Counted from the first letter of the stretch, positions 1 to 8,890 are shown. The stretch is 64,000 bases of DNA from JAMWDF01 sp964645405 (GCA_964645405.1 CAZYCA010000044.1:1-64000); one strand, 5' to 3'. Made by a program: numbers and translations. Notes: a model not told the origin generated them from the letters alone.

Positions 1-1710
1 AGACCAGAACATCCCAGACCTGACTTTTTTCGGCAGGATTGGATTAACCTTAACGGGCTCTGGCAGTTTAAGTTTGATTACGGGAATGAAGGACTGCAGA
101 AGCACTTTTTTGCAAGAGAGACAAATTTCCCGGAAGAAATCCTTGTACCTTTCTGTCCGGAAAGTTCCCTTTCCGGTATAGGGATTAGGGATTTTTTAGT
201 CTGCGTCTGGTACAGGCGCAAGTTTATTGTTCCTGAACCATGGCGGAAGAAAAGAATCTTTCTCCATTTTGGGGCAGCAGATTACCAGACTGATGTCTGG
301 CTTAATGAAGTTTATTTAGGCAGGCATCTGGGTGGTTATACTCCATTTTCTTTTGAGATTACAGATTTTCTCGGCAGAGGTGAAAATATCCTTACTGTCC
401 GCTGTTATGATGAAAACCGCAGCGGGCAGCAGCCCTGTGGTAAGCAGTCTGCTCGTTACCAATCTTACGGGTGCCACTATACCCGGGTCACTGGAATCTG
501 GCAGACTGTGTGGTTAGAGGCAACAGGTTCCAGCTACTTGAAGTCATTCCGTTTTTTTCCGGATGTAGATAACGAAATTGTTGTTATCTGGATGGAAGTA
601 GCTGGGGATTGCCAGGTGCAAATTGAAGTTTTCCACCAGGAACAGCTGGTTGCTGAAAAGACCGTTTCTGTCTGTGGATTTACCCGGGTTTTGTTGCCCA
701 TTAAGAATCCAGTTTTATGGGATGTTGGGCATCCTTCTCTTTATCGGATAGTTTTCTGTCTTCTGCGGAAGGGGAAACTCCTGGATAAGGTAGAATCTTG
801 GTGTGGATTCAGGAAGATTTATGTTTCCGGTTCCCGCCTTTTTTTGAATGGACGGCCTTTTTTTATGCGGTTTGTTCTGGACCAGGGATACTACCCTGAT
901 GGTATCTACACCGCAGCTTCAGAAGAAGTTCTAAAAAAAGATATTCTTCTGGCTCAGGCTATGGGTTTTACAGGTGCCAGACTTCACCAGAAGGTTTTTG
1001 AACCTGTTTTTTTACACTGGGCTGACAGGCTGGGGTATCTTGTCTGGGGAGAATATGCCAGCTGGGGTATAGGTCTGCCATATCAGGAAAAAACTTACCC
1101 TGTTTTTTCCTCAGAGTGGGCAGAGGTAATAAACCGTGATTTTAACCATCCTGCTGTTATTGGCTGGTGTCCGCTTAATGAGACCTCAAGGAGACAGAAT
1201 CCAGAAATAACAGGCTCTTTATACCGGTTGACAAAAAAGATGGATTTTACCAGACCGGTTATTGACACCAGTGGTTATGTCCATGTGGAGACTGACCTTT
1301 ATGATTGTCACAACTACACCCAGTCAGTAGCAGAGTTTAGCAGAATCTTTCAACCTTTGCGGCAAAACCGGAAGGCTGTCTGGAGGAATTGTCCTGATTG
1401 TGATGCCCCATATCAGGGACAGCCTTACTGGGTTAGTGAGTACGGTGGCACCTGGTGGAATGAAGAAGGAAAAACTGAAGGCTGGGGTTATGGCAAAAAG
1501 GTAAGAAGTAAACAGGAGTTTGTCTCCCGTTACCGGGGTCTGACCGAAGTGCTTCTTTTTCATCCAGGAATCTGCGGATTCTGTTATACGCAGCTTTATG
1601 ATGTGGAGCAGGAACAGAATGGGCTTTACACTTACCAGAGAAAGGAGAAATTTCCAGCCCGACTTATCCGCCAGATTAACACCCAGCCAGCAGCTATGGA
1701 GAAAGGATAA
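1..1710 (+). CDS. Glycoside hydrolase family 2 protein (5'-partial)
   Basis: The reading frame is open from the first base of the window, so the start lies upstream; 569 residues are visible. The N-terminal part is a GH2 sugar-binding jelly roll (it begins RPDFFRQDWINLNGLWQFKF and has the hallmark GGYTPFSFEIT near residue 110), followed by an immunoglobulin-like domain and the TIM barrel. The acid/base pair is visible as PLNET (Glu about residue 394) and the nucleophile as WVSEYGG (Glu about 480), so the enzyme looks intact. The family comprises beta-galactosidases, beta-mannosidases and beta-glucuronidases; the sequence alone does not fix the substrate. No signal peptide can be judged because the N-terminus is missing. 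It ends 12 bases before the convergent DUF4838 gene. Confident for family, not for specificity. Confidence 0.9.
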   Translation, partial: RPEHPRPDFFRQDWINLNGLWQFKFDYGNEGLQKHFFARETNFPEEILVPFCPESSLSGIGIRDFLVCVWYRRKFIVPEPWRKKRIFLHFGAADYQTDVWLNEVYLGRHLGGYTPFSFEITDFLGRGENILTVRCYDENRSGQQPCGKQSARYQSYGCHYTRVTGIWQTVWLEATGSSYLKSFRFFPDVDNEIVVIWMEVAGDCQVQIEVFHQEQLVAEKTVSVCGFTRVLLPIKNPVLWDVGHPSLYRIVFCLLRKGKLLDKVESWCGFRKIYVSGSRLFLNGRPFFMRFVLDQGYYPDGIYTAASEEVLKKDILLAQAMGFTGARLHQKVFEPVFLHWADRLGYLVWGEYASWGIGLPYQEKTYPVFSSEWAEVINRDFNHPAVIGWCPLNETSRRQNPEITGSLYRLTKKMDFTRPVIDTSGYVHVETDLYDCHNYTQSVAEFSRIFQPLRQNRKAVWRNCPDCDAPYQGQPYWVSEYGGTWWNEEGKTEGWGYGKKVRSKQEFVSRYRGLTEVLLFHPGICGFCYTQLYDVEQEQNGLYTYQRKEKFPARLIRQINTQPAAMEKG

Positions 1711-1737
1711 GAAACAAAGGTTTTACAATCCTTTCTT
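1699..1737. terminator. Possible bidirectional terminator hairpin
   Basis: GAAAGGAT (1701-1708) and ATCCTTTC (1728-1735) are inverted repeats that extend to about 9 pairs with a 19-base loop. They straddle the facing stop codons of the GH2 and DUF4838 genes. T-rich and A-rich tracts flank the stem on both sides. The stem is AT-rich and the loop long, so a function as terminator is only a suggestion. Confidence 0.3.
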
Positions 1738-3579
1738 CAAAATTCTAATTTTTTCCCTGAATTCCTTTTCCAGCCAGTGGCTGCACTGGTAAAAGTAATA
1801 ATCTACGGGCAGTTTGGCACGCAGTGCTTTCTGCCGGCTGGAATGGGTAGCCTTGATAGCTTTCTGAAAGAAGGAGAGCGCTTTTTTCAGAAACTGTTTG
1901 GCACCTGTCTGGTAATAATGACCGAGGAAGGTAGATGCTTGCTGCTGGCAGGCCATCACTTTCAATTCCGCAGCTTCATACTCCAGCCGGGCAGTTTCTT
2001 TCTGGAGGAAGGATTGCCCGGTAGAAGAAAGGTCTTCTATTTTAGTTTTGGCTTTTAAAAGTTTTTCTCCTGCCAGCTGATAGAAGCGGGGCATTTTGCG
2101 AGCAAAGTTGTTTGTTGCTTCTGGCAACCAGCGGTAATCAAAATATACGGAAGGTGCATACCCGCAAACTCTCATTGCCTGCTGGAAGGCGTGAGCCATT
2201 TCCTGTAAAAATTCCTGATAAGGCTGTTGTTTTTCTGGAAAAAGGCAGCCGGCGAGATATTTCTGGAAATCACGAAAAGTTAAGCTGGTCTGCCAGCATG
2301 CCCTGGCGAAAAGCAAGAGATTATAGTCCGGTGCAGGAGATACTCCGCCCACCTGTAAAACCATATGGCTTTTGATGCCGAGGGATTCGTAAGTTTTCAT
2401 ATCCTTCAGGATAACATCTGGAAGAAAGGGATACATACCCCGGAAAAGTACCTGGTCAAGGTAGTATTCAAAGGTATGACTGTCACTGATACCCTGATAA
2501 AGTTCTGACCATGATTTTAAAGAATCCAGATAAAAGGCATTTCTGTGGCATCCAGGGTCACTGAGAGCATGCCCATAACAACGTTCCCGTGGAGCAAAAA
2601 GCAGAAAACTTTTCGGATGAGGTTTTAACAGAATAGGAGGGGGCAGAGTATCGTGATAAACTAACATCGGAACTCTGAGTCCTAACTTTTCTTTTTCTAC
2701 AGCCTCGCACAGATACCTGGTTGCTAAAAGTGCCTGGTCAGAAGGAGAAAGTGCCCGGCACCTGCTACAGTAACACCAGCCCCCACCAGGCAAATCTTCC
2801 GGCCAGGCGTGGAAGGCATAAATTTCAGGAAACCTCCTGATTTTTTTCCTGTAAGATTCCCTGATGATTTTAGCAGTTTCAGGATGGGTCAGACAGGCAT
2901 TGTAATCCGGTTGCCTTTTTCCGAAGAAATCTTCTGGTTGAGACATCCGAAAAAGTTCAGGGTTGCTGGAAAAAAGTCTGCGGGGAATAAGTTCAGAAAG
3001 ACCGTGGCCTCCAGTTTCACAGCGGAAGCCTAAACTCTCAGCCAGGCTTAGATATTTTTCTCCAACACCAACAGCATTAAGCCTCAATTTGGCAAAAAAG
3101 CGGAGCCATTCCTCAGCATTCGTCCGGGAAAGACTGTGAGCATAAATACCACGGTAAGCAAATCTTGGTTGACAGATGAAGATTCCCTCTGGCAGGGTAA
3201 GATTTTTTCCGGTAGCCGGAGGACGTTCCCCCTCCAGACCAGGATAAAGGAAAAGAAAACCCAATCGCTCCATCAAATCGTAAACTCCGTTAAGAATGCC
3301 TCGGGCTTTTCTGGCAGTTATGGTTATCTGGTGAGGAGCAACCTTCAAGACATAACCGTCTTCCCGCGTTCTGCTTTCTTCAGAACCACAAAAACTGGCT
3401 TTTTTACCTGACCGGACAAGGGCAAGAAAAAAATGAGTTTTTGCTGGCCGCATTCTCTGGAGGGAAACACTGAGAGATAATCTTTCCAGTAAACGTCTGG
3501 CTTCTTTGACCGCAAAGATGTAAGAGATTTCTTTGCTTTCGCTAAAAACAAGAACAAGACTTCTTTCCAGCGGAAACAT
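1723..3579 (-). CDS. DUF4838 domain protein with GH20/GH67-like N-terminal domain
   Basis: A 618-residue protein. Residues about 1-125 form the alpha/beta N-terminal domain shared by GH67 alpha-glucuronidases and GH20 hexosaminidases, including the ARGILNGVYDLMERLGFLFL segment. A TIM-barrel-like DUF4838 region follows, with the family signature GGGWCYCSRC and its Cys pairs near residues 270-280. No signal peptide is evident. DUF4838 proteins are widespread in glycan-degrading Bacteroidetes, Planctomycetes and Lentisphaerae and are presumed glycosidases, though the activity is not established to my knowledge. The start at 3579 follows a GGTGG-like ribosome site about 7 bases upstream. The gene points toward the GH2 gene and may handle a related acidic glycan; this is inference. 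Confidence 0.75.
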   Translation of the reverse strand: MFPLERSLVLVFSESKEISYIFAVKEARRLLERLSLSVSLQRMRPAKTHFFLALVRSGKKASFCGSEESRTREDGYVLKVAPHQITITARKARGILNGVYDLMERLGFLFLYPGLEGERPPATGKNLTLPEGIFICQPRFAYRGIYAHSLSRTNAEEWLRFFAKLRLNAVGVGEKYLSLAESLGFRCETGGHGLSELIPRRLFSSNPELFRMSQPEDFFGKRQPDYNACLTHPETAKIIRESYRKKIRRFPEIYAFHAWPEDLPGGGWCYCSRCRALSPSDQALLATRYLCEAVEKEKLGLRVPMLVYHDTLPPPILLKPHPKSFLLFAPRERCYGHALSDPGCHRNAFYLDSLKSWSELYQGISDSHTFEYYLDQVLFRGMYPFLPDVILKDMKTYESLGIKSHMVLQVGGVSPAPDYNLLLFARACWQTSLTFRDFQKYLAGCLFPEKQQPYQEFLQEMAHAFQQAMRVCGYAPSVYFDYRWLPEATNNFARKMPRFYQLAGEKLLKAKTKIEDLSSTGQSFLQKETARLEYEAAELKVMACQQQASTFLGHYYQTGAKQFLKKALSFFQKAIKATHSSRQKALRAKLPVDYYFYQCSHWLEKEFREKIRILKKGL

Positions 3580-3609
3580 TTTTCCACCCTGAATTTTTAT
3601 GTTTTTCCT

Positions 3610-3936
3610 TTACCGGTTGTTGCTACCTTTCTCTCTGCCATCCGGTGAAACTATAGGCGCAGGTTCATCAGGTAAGGGTATTGTCACCTTTTTAATCAAA
3701 TTCAAATCCTTATCATACTTGATTAACTGGCAACCGGAGAAAACAATCACTCCCCCATCAGGTGTAGGGATAATCTGTACTGGCATCACCGGACCTCTAC
3801 CTATTTCTGGCCCCATACCTGCACCCATTCTCATTCCCGGTCCTGGACGAGCTGGAGGGACTTCCTGGCAAAAAGTTGGTGCCGCTAAAAGAAGCATAAA
3901 AAATCCTTGTACCAGCCACTTCGGTTTCATCTTCAC
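3610..3936 (-). CDS. Small secreted Gly/Pro/Met-rich protein
   Basis: 108 residues. Residues 1-23 are a clear Sec signal peptide (positive MKMKPK, hydrophobic core, cleavage likely after TFC or CQE). A Pro/Gly/Met-rich linker follows (PARPGPGMRMGAGMGPEIG), then a short segment with VMPVQIIPTPDGGVIVFSGCQL that resembles one or two strands of a beta-propeller blade, and a polar tail. A strong ribosome site (CCAGGAGGTGAAG) lies just before the ATG. It sits 19 bases after the TIM-barrel gene in the same orientation. Function unknown; I would read it as a small exported or envelope protein rather than a truncated enzyme. Confidence 0.7.
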   Translation of the reverse strand: MKMKPKWLVQGFFMLLLAAPTFCQEVPPARPGPGMRMGAGMGPEIGRGPVMPVQIIPTPDGGVIVFSGCQLIKYDKDLNLIKKVTIPLPDEPAPIVSPDGREKGSNNR

Positions 3937-3955
3937 CTCCTGGCAAAAAAGTTTC

Positions 3956-4723
3956 TTACATTACCTTCAGACCTGAAGCTACCAGGTTTTCCAGGCTGAT
4001 GCGTATAGCCTCAAACGGTTCTACAGTTGTGGTATCCATCTCCACCAGACAGTAATCAACGCTGGCTTTTTTACATGCCTGCAAAATCCGTTTCCAGTTA
4101 AGATTCCCTGTTCCAATGGGTGGCATCACCTGTTTACCTTTAATGATGCCCATGTCTTTCACATGGACTTCACTTACCCGGGCAGCATACTTTTCAATCC
4201 AGAAAGCCGGGTCTCCTCCTCCATATTGAATCCAGTAAGTATCTATTTCTGCTTCCAGTTGGGGACAGTTTTCCAGAAGAATCTCCAGACCGGTTTTCCC
4301 CCTGTAACGTTCCAGTTCTACCGCATGATTGTGATAACCCAGCCGCAGTCCCGCCTTTTGAATCCTGGGTAAAATTTGAGAGAAACAGGCAGCTACCTGC
4401 CGGTAACCACTGTCATTATGTAATTCTCCAGGTAGTCCTGGACACATAATAGCCTGGCAACCGAGGATTTGATGTTCTGCAATAACCCTTTCAGTTTCCT
4501 TAATGATCTCCTGATAGCTGGTATGGGTAGAGCAGACAGTAAGTCCTCTTTCCGTTAAAAGTTTTTTTAAGCTTTCTGCCTCCATCTTGACCATACCGGA
4601 AGCCTGGATGACCCGGTAACCTGTTTCTCTCACTCTGTCCAGTGTTTTAGCCACGTCATCCGGTGTTCGGCAAAAGTCTCTCAGCGTATACATCTGCAGT
4701 CCCACAACGATTTTGTTGTTCAT
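3956..4723 (-). CDS. Sugar phosphate isomerase/epimerase (xylose isomerase-like TIM barrel)
   Basis: 255 residues from the chosen ATG at 4723, which has AGGAGAGGAG just upstream; a start 42 bases further upstream would add a non-conserved basic stretch. Family features are the N-terminal VGLQMYTLRD strand, LGYHNHAVELE (metal-binding His/Glu region), AEIDTYWIQYGG (Asp/His-type metal site region) and VHVKDM near the C-terminus, then CLVEMDTT. Proteins of this AP-endonuclease-2 fold interconvert ketoses or process inositol and keto-sugars using a divalent metal. The substrate cannot be named. It lies in a glycan-catabolism setting beside GH2 and DUF4838 genes. Divergent from waaA with 70 bases between. 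Confidence 0.85.
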   Translation of the reverse strand: MNNKIVVGLQMYTLRDFCRTPDDVAKTLDRVRETGYRVIQASGMVKMEAESLKKLLTERGLTVCSTHTSYQEIIKETERVIAEHQILGCQAIMCPGLPGELHNDSGYRQVAACFSQILPRIQKAGLRLGYHNHAVELERYRGKTGLEILLENCPQLEAEIDTYWIQYGGGDPAFWIEKYAARVSEVHVKDMGIIKGKQVMPPIGTGNLNWKRILQACKKASVDYCLVEMDTTTVEPFEAIRISLENLVASGLKVM

Positions 4724-4758
4724 TTCTTCTCCTCTCCTTTCAGTTTTTCCTCTGTGGC

Positions 4759-4787
4759 TTTTCATTCTGGCTGAAAAACGGTATCAT
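4759..4787 (+). promoter_or_regulatory. Candidate promoter for waaA
   Basis: TTTTCA (4759-4764), 17-base spacer, TATCAT (4782-4787). The -10 box ends 6 bases before the ATG at 4794 and there is no Shine-Dalgarno sequence, so the transcript could start at the AUG. The -35 box is weak. Confidence 0.4.
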
Positions 4788-4793
4788 CAAGTT

Positions 4794-6071
4794 ATGATTT
4801 TTTTTCTTGTTTATGACCTGCTTTTTCTTCTCTACCTTCTTTTTTGTTTTCCGTATCTCTGGCGCCGGATACGACCCGAGAAGCAGTTCCTTGGTGACTG
4901 GCGCGAACGTTTTGGTTTCTATAATACAAAACTCAAAAGAAAAATCAAAAAAACCCGCCCCATCTGGTTGCAAACAGTTTCTGTGGGCGAATTACTTGCC
5001 ATTAGTCCGTTAATTAAGATACTTCAGCAACGGTATCCAGGTCAAGCTTTAGTTCTGACGGTAACCACCAAAAGTGGTCGGACCCTGGCTGCCAGTCAAT
5101 TTCCAGATATTGCCTGTCTTTTCTTTCCACTGGATTTTTCCCCCATAGTAGCGCGGACTATCTCGCTGTTAAGACCGCGGCTGGTAGTCCTGGTAGAAAC
5201 AGAAATCTGGCCAAACCTCATCAGACTGTGCAGGAAAAAGAAAATCCCGGTGGTCATCATCAACGGTCGTCTTTCCCCGCGTTCTTTCCGCTGGTATCGC
5301 CGGTTTCGTTTTTTTCTCAGAAGGGTCCTGCCCCTGGTAACAGAAGTGGCGATGAGGACAGAAGAGGAAGCCAGAAGGTTGGTTTTTCTCGGAGCGAAAG
5401 CAGAGGTCATCAGGGTGGTGGGAAGTATTAAATTTGACCAGGCTTATGCTCTAAGTTTAAAAGTCAACAGCAAGGATGTGAGAAAGATGTACCAGATTCC
5501 TGAAAAACGCCGGGTGGTAGTTTTTGGTTCTCTTCATCCAGGAGAGGAAAAGGAGATAGTAACTGTAGCAAAAAATTTGCTCTCTCTTTTTCCTGATATA
5601 CTGGTGGTGATTGTCCCCAGATTTCTGGACCGGACCGGTATTTTCAGTTTTCTTAACGAATCCGGTCTTGCTTACTGTCGCCGGAGCAGTTTCCCGGCAG
5701 GGAAAGAAAGGTCACTGTGGGTGGTTGATACTTACGGTGAACTGAATAATTTTTACAGTATCTGTGAGGTGGCTTTTGTGGGTGGGAGCTTGGTACCCTG
5801 GGGTGGACAGAATCCCATTGAACCAGCTGCTTTTCGCAAACCGGTTATCTTTGGCAAGTTTAACTGGCATTTTTTTGAGGAATGGCACAGGATAAAATCT
5901 GCTGGTGGAGGAATTGAAGTTTGTGATTATGAGCAGTTAACGAAGGAAATAGCACAGCTGCTGAACGACCCGATAAGAGCCCGCCAGCTCGGGGAAAAAG
6001 CTTTTGCGGTTGTGGCTGCTAACTGTGGTGCTACAGAACGGAATCTGCAGATGCTGAGTTTTTATCTTTAA
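4794..6071 (+). CDS. waaA: 3-deoxy-D-manno-octulosonic acid (Kdo) transferase
   Basis: 425 residues from ATG 4794, chosen because WaaA proteins begin with a short membrane anchor, here MIFFLVYDLLFLLYLLFCFP, followed by an Arg-rich WRERFGF. TVSVGELLAISPLI carries the Ser-x-Gly-Glu motif whose Glu is the catalytic base in WaaA. VLVETEIWPNLI, GRLSPRSFRWYRR and VGSIKFD mark the end of the N-terminal Rossmann domain; FVGGSLVPWGGQNPIEPA is the C-terminal sugar-nucleotide-binding signature. The enzyme adds Kdo from CMP-Kdo to lipid A precursor at the inner membrane. CMP-Kdo synthetase (kdsB) is encoded at 15083-15844. The gene stands alone in its direction, with a convergent AsmA-like gene 2 bases beyond its stop. 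Confidence 0.93.
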   Translation: MIFFLVYDLLFLLYLLFCFPYLWRRIRPEKQFLGDWRERFGFYNTKLKRKIKKTRPIWLQTVSVGELLAISPLIKILQQRYPGQALVLTVTTKSGRTLAASQFPDIACLFFPLDFSPIVARTISLLRPRLVVLVETEIWPNLIRLCRKKKIPVVIINGRLSPRSFRWYRRFRFFLRRVLPLVTEVAMRTEEEARRLVFLGAKAEVIRVVGSIKFDQAYALSLKVNSKDVRKMYQIPEKRRVVVFGSLHPGEEKEIVTVAKNLLSLFPDILVVIVPRFLDRTGIFSFLNESGLAYCRRSSFPAGKERSLWVVDTYGELNNFYSICEVAFVGGSLVPWGGQNPIEPAAFRKPVIFGKFNWHFFEEWHRIKSAGGGIEVCDYEQLTKEIAQLLNDPIRARQLGEKAFAVVAANCGATERNLQMLSFYL

Positions 6072-6073
6072 GT

Positions 6074-6901
6074 TTATTTCCATTCTACCTTACCCTGATG
6101 GCCTATGGCGTCCTGGATCCTGGCCAGCAGATATGGCAGTCTAATGGTATTCATCTGGGGGTCAACTAGCACATTTATTCCCTGACCAAAACGGGCACTC
6201 CGCACCAGGTACTGATAATGCTGGTAACTGCCAGCCAGACCATTTACTGTCAGGTATCCTTTTTTCAGGCTGATAGTGCCAGCGATTTTCTGGTAATGGA
6301 AGTCTGCACTGGCAATTGCCCTGATAGTTCCACCTCCTCCGAGAGCAGCCAGGGCTTTTACCGCACCAAAATTCAATGTTTGCTTCACACCCAGTTTAGG
6401 CTGTGATTGGAAGTCTAAAATCACCTGGTAGTCGTGACCGGAGAGTTGCCCCTGGAGAGAAAGTTTTACTATCCCGGAGACGAGAATCTGTTCACTCAAT
6501 TGCGAGGAAAATTTTTTCAAATCAAGTGCTGGAAGGAGACCTTCAAAAGAAATTTCAGGAGTAAAGAAATTTCTACCAAGGTGGAATCTGAAATCTCCAG
6601 TTGTTCCACAGAAATTAAATGTAATTCTTCCGTGATAGGTATCTCCGGTGAGCTGAAACTGGCCGGAAATGTCTGTGAGGTTGAGGTTGAAAAGTTTGAG
6701 TTTTTCACAGGAAAAAAAACCGCTTTCCGGGAAATCTCCGGAAAAGATAAATTTTTCTGCCTGACCATCCTGAAAGATAAAAAGATGACTGGTAAGTTTA
6801 ACCCTTCCTTCTACAAGGAGTTTTTTTTTGCACCGTAGACCACGAAATCCTTCATCTCCAGTGAACCCTGGGAACCAGAAAGGTTTAGTTTCTTCTTCCA
6901 C
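6074..6901 (-). CDS. AsmA-like protein, C-terminal fragment (downstream of frameshift)
   Basis: This frame continues the protein that begins at 7767 after a one-base shift at a run of nine A on the coding strand (6822-6830). The part homologous to the family begins within the overlap, about residue 28 of the frame (KKLLVEGRVKL), not at its first ATG. It holds repeating amphipathic beta-strands and the C-terminal AsmA/YdbH-type motif: LNFGAVKALAALGGGGTI, then VDPQMNTIRLPYLLARIQ. Such proteins are inner-membrane-anchored periplasmic bridges thought to move phospholipid or assemble outer membrane components. It has no ribosome site of its own that I can see, so I do not consider it an independent gene. 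Confidence 0.75.
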   Translation of the reverse strand: MEEETKPFWFPGFTGDEGFRGLRCKKKLLVEGRVKLTSHLFIFQDGQAEKFIFSGDFPESGFFSCEKLKLFNLNLTDISGQFQLTGDTYHGRITFNFCGTTGDFRFHLGRNFFTPEISFEGLLPALDLKKFSSQLSEQILVSGIVKLSLQGQLSGHDYQVILDFQSQPKLGVKQTLNFGAVKALAALGGGGTIRAIASADFHYQKIAGTISLKKGYLTVNGLAGSYQHYQYLVRSARFGQGINVLVDPQMNTIRLPYLLARIQDAIGHQGKVEWK

Positions 6902-7767
6902 TCTTCAGGCAGGAGAGGCAGTATTTCTTCTAACTTTAAACCATCAGAGGAAAAATGAAAGGAAAAATTTTCTCCTTCTATGCTGCCAGAAAAGTGGAGA
7001 CGCCCTCCACCAGGTTTTTCTATCAGTCCTGAAAGTTCACCTTTGTTCACAGTTAAATCATAAGTACCATTAATTTTGCCCTGAAACATCTCCTGGTTAT
7101 CCCGGGCATGAAGGCTTAACAGGTTAAAACGGAAATCAATTTTTTGAAGTTTATCTTCACCAGATATTACGAGGTTAGCTTTCCCGTCTAACAGTCCTTC
7201 TACTGGAAGCTGAGTCTGGAAAAATTCTGCCAGCTTCCTCAGGGATACTTTTTTAAGCGTCGCCTCCAGAGAGATATTTTTCTTCCCCCAGTCTTCTAAG
7301 TTGCCGGTTACTTCAGCCAGACCAAGACTTTCCAGATGAATCTTTGTTTCCTTGATAGTAAGCTGGCCTGTTTTCACATTTCCGGTGATAGAACCGGAAA
7401 CAGTGAGTGGCTGGCTTGTTTTCCCGCTTGTAATCTCTCCTGGCCCAGAAAAGGCGAAAGCCAGTCCTGGCCCGGGCCGGACCGGAAAAAAGGCTGGCCG
7501 AACAGTAAAATCTCTGAGTATCAACTGCAGATTCAGAGGGGGATTGACTACTTCTACTTTTTTCAGTCTGAGTTTGAAGTTATGGACATCAGCACTTTCT
7601 ACAGAAAATCCTTTCTCCGGGGTGAAATGTTGCCGGGTAAGCATTCTCAGATGCTCACCCGCAAGTCTGTTGAAGACCAGGTAAACACTTAAAATCAGGC
7701 AAACACTACATCCGGCAACAACCAGCAGTTTCTTGCTCTTAGCCCTATTGGCCTTTCCGCCTGTCAA
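6811..7767 (-). CDS. AsmA-like protein, N-terminal fragment (frameshifted)
   Basis: 318 residues as read, ending in a premature stop three codons after an A9 run. It begins with a basic N-terminus and one membrane anchor (KKLLVVAGCSVCLILSVYLV), then long beta-rich repeats such as VTGNLEDWGKK and LEATLKKVSLRKLAEFF, typical of AsmA/YdbH-type periplasmic bridge proteins. With one extra A in the run the two frames join into about 564 residues. The gene starts 4 bases downstream of the alpha/beta hydrolase stop and is probably co-transcribed with it. Either a sequencing or assembly indel, a real mutation, or slippage at AAAAAAC explains the break. Confidence 0.8.
   Translation of the reverse strand: MTGGKANRAKSKKLLVVAGCSVCLILSVYLVFNRLAGEHLRMLTRQHFTPEKGFSVESADVHNFKLRLKKVEVVNPPLNLQLILRDFTVRPAFFPVRPGPGLAFAFSGPGEITSGKTSQPLTVSGSITGNVKTGQLTIKETKIHLESLGLAEVTGNLEDWGKKNISLEATLKKVSLRKLAEFFQTQLPVEGLLDGKANLVISGEDKLQKIDFRFNLLSLHARDNQEMFQGKINGTYDLTVNKGELSGLIEKPGGGRLHFSGSIEGENFSFHFSSDGLKLEEILPLLPEEWKKKLNLSGSQGSLEMKDFVVYGAKKNSL
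6822..6830 (-). other. A9 homopolymer / potential slippery site within AsmA-like gene
   Basis: Nine A on the minus strand, read in frame as gcA AAA AAA AAC, contains the heptamer A AAA AAC, which matches the X XXY YYZ pattern of -1 ribosomal frameshifting. A -1 shift here moves exactly from the upstream frame into the downstream frame; the 0-frame stop is three codons later. Confidence 0.6.
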
Positions 7768-7770
7768 GTT

Positions 7771-8832
7771 TCACCCGTGGTTATTTTTCTTCAGAAAGAT
7801 TTTAAAGAAGGCAAAAGCCTTTCTTCCGGAAAAAGCATGTTCCCCGGGGAAAATTTCTATCCAGAGTCTGTCTGTTGCGCCGGCTGCCTCATACACTCTT
7901 GTTATCTTCTCGTGGGCGACTTTAGCTGAATCAAGGGAAAAGCAGGTGTCACTGGCACCTGATTCAATCAGAAGCGGTCTGGGACAGATTGCTGCTATAA
8001 CATCACCCACATCAGCGTAACGGTAAAGAAACGGTACCAGTTGACTACCACAGAAGTTAGGACGATGGATGGCATAGTGCAGGGTGGAGGTAGCATAGCA
8101 GATAATATCTGCACAAGAAATCCGCTCATCAAGAAGTGTCAGGTAGGTAGTCATGGTACCACCCTGGGAAAGCCCCATACAGCCAATTCTTGCCGGGTCA
8201 ACAAAATCCTTGGTGAGAAGAAAGTCTATCGCTCGCATCCCGTCAAAAATGTTAGCACCTAAAAGTGTTCGGCCTAAAATCAGGTGTTGCAGGAAATGGA
8301 TGTTACATTTATCCCTTCCTCCGAAAAGGTTATCATTGTAACCAACTCTTTCTCCAAAACTACGCCAGTCAGGACAGATGGTGACATAGCCTTCCTCTGC
8401 CATCTGCCGGCCATAATCGTAGTTATGCCGGCGAATGGTATTTTGAATTTCTGGATTATTAAAATGAACACCTGCTACCGGATCCTTTCCGTAGGTACCA
8501 TGACCGTGGCAGCAGACGATGGCGGGAAGTCTGCCCTTTCTTTCTTTAGGGATGAGCAGGTACACAGGCATCCAGCAATCCTGTTCTGTCTGTATCAACC
8601 ATTTTTCCCTGGTAAATTTTTCTGTTTCCTCCACGGAAAGAAGTTCTGGAGAAAGCTCAGCCGGTCTGGGAAACTCACCAAGCAGCTGTTTAATCTTCCG
8701 TATGAGTTTCTTTTTCCAGATGTCCACATCTTCTGCATTCTTACCTTTAAAGGTGAGAGAAGGTTTCACCCGGTGAGCCCAGGAATCAATAAAATTGTCC
8801 GTTACCTGACGGACATCAAAGTAGTTTGGCAT
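7771..8832 (-). CDS. Alpha/beta hydrolase, acetyl-xylan-esterase/dienelactone-hydrolase-like
   Basis: 353 residues, no signal peptide. The catalytic triad can be read: nucleophile GLSQGG (Ser222), Asp295 in SGASD, His332 in PGEHAF. The oxyanion region is CCHGHGTYGKD near residues 107-117. The insert around 150-195 (CPDWRSFGERVGYNDN) is typical of large carbohydrate-esterase-like hydrolases (abhydrolase_7/CE7-like) found in planctomycete-type genomes. Likely removes acyl or methyl esters from sugars, in keeping with the glycoside hydrolases nearby, but the substrate is unproven. The start has a good ribosome site (AGGAGGAGCC). First gene of a two-gene unit with the AsmA-like gene. Confidence 0.85.
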   Translation of the reverse strand: MPNYFDVRQVTDNFIDSWAHRVKPSLTFKGKNAEDVDIWKKKLIRKIKQLLGEFPRPAELSPELLSVEETEKFTREKWLIQTEQDCWMPVYLLIPKERKGRLPAIVCCHGHGTYGKDPVAGVHFNNPEIQNTIRRHNYDYGRQMAEEGYVTICPDWRSFGERVGYNDNLFGGRDKCNIHFLQHLILGRTLLGANIFDGMRAIDFLLTKDFVDPARIGCMGLSQGGTMTTYLTLLDERISCADIICYATSTLHYAIHRPNFCGSQLVPFLYRYADVGDVIAAICPRPLLIESGASDTCFSLDSAKVAHEKITRVYEAAGATDRLWIEIFPGEHAFSGRKAFAFFKIFLKKNNHG

Positions 8833-8852
8833 TCTTGGCTCCTCCTATTTTT

Positions 8853-8882
8853 ATCATAATGAAAAGTAGCCCGGAAAGTAAA
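8853..8882 (-). promoter_or_regulatory. Candidate sigma-70 promoter for the alpha/beta hydrolase
   Basis: TTTACT (8877-8882) and TATGAT (8853-8858) with an 18-base spacer, about 20 bases upstream of the ATG at 8832. Moderate match. Confidence 0.4.
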
Positions 8883-8890
8883 CCTCCAGA

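Noticed and set aside
8284..8859. 191-codon open frame antisense to the alpha/beta hydrolase
   Set aside because: It overlaps the whole catalytic region of a gene with a visible triad; no family pattern in its translation.
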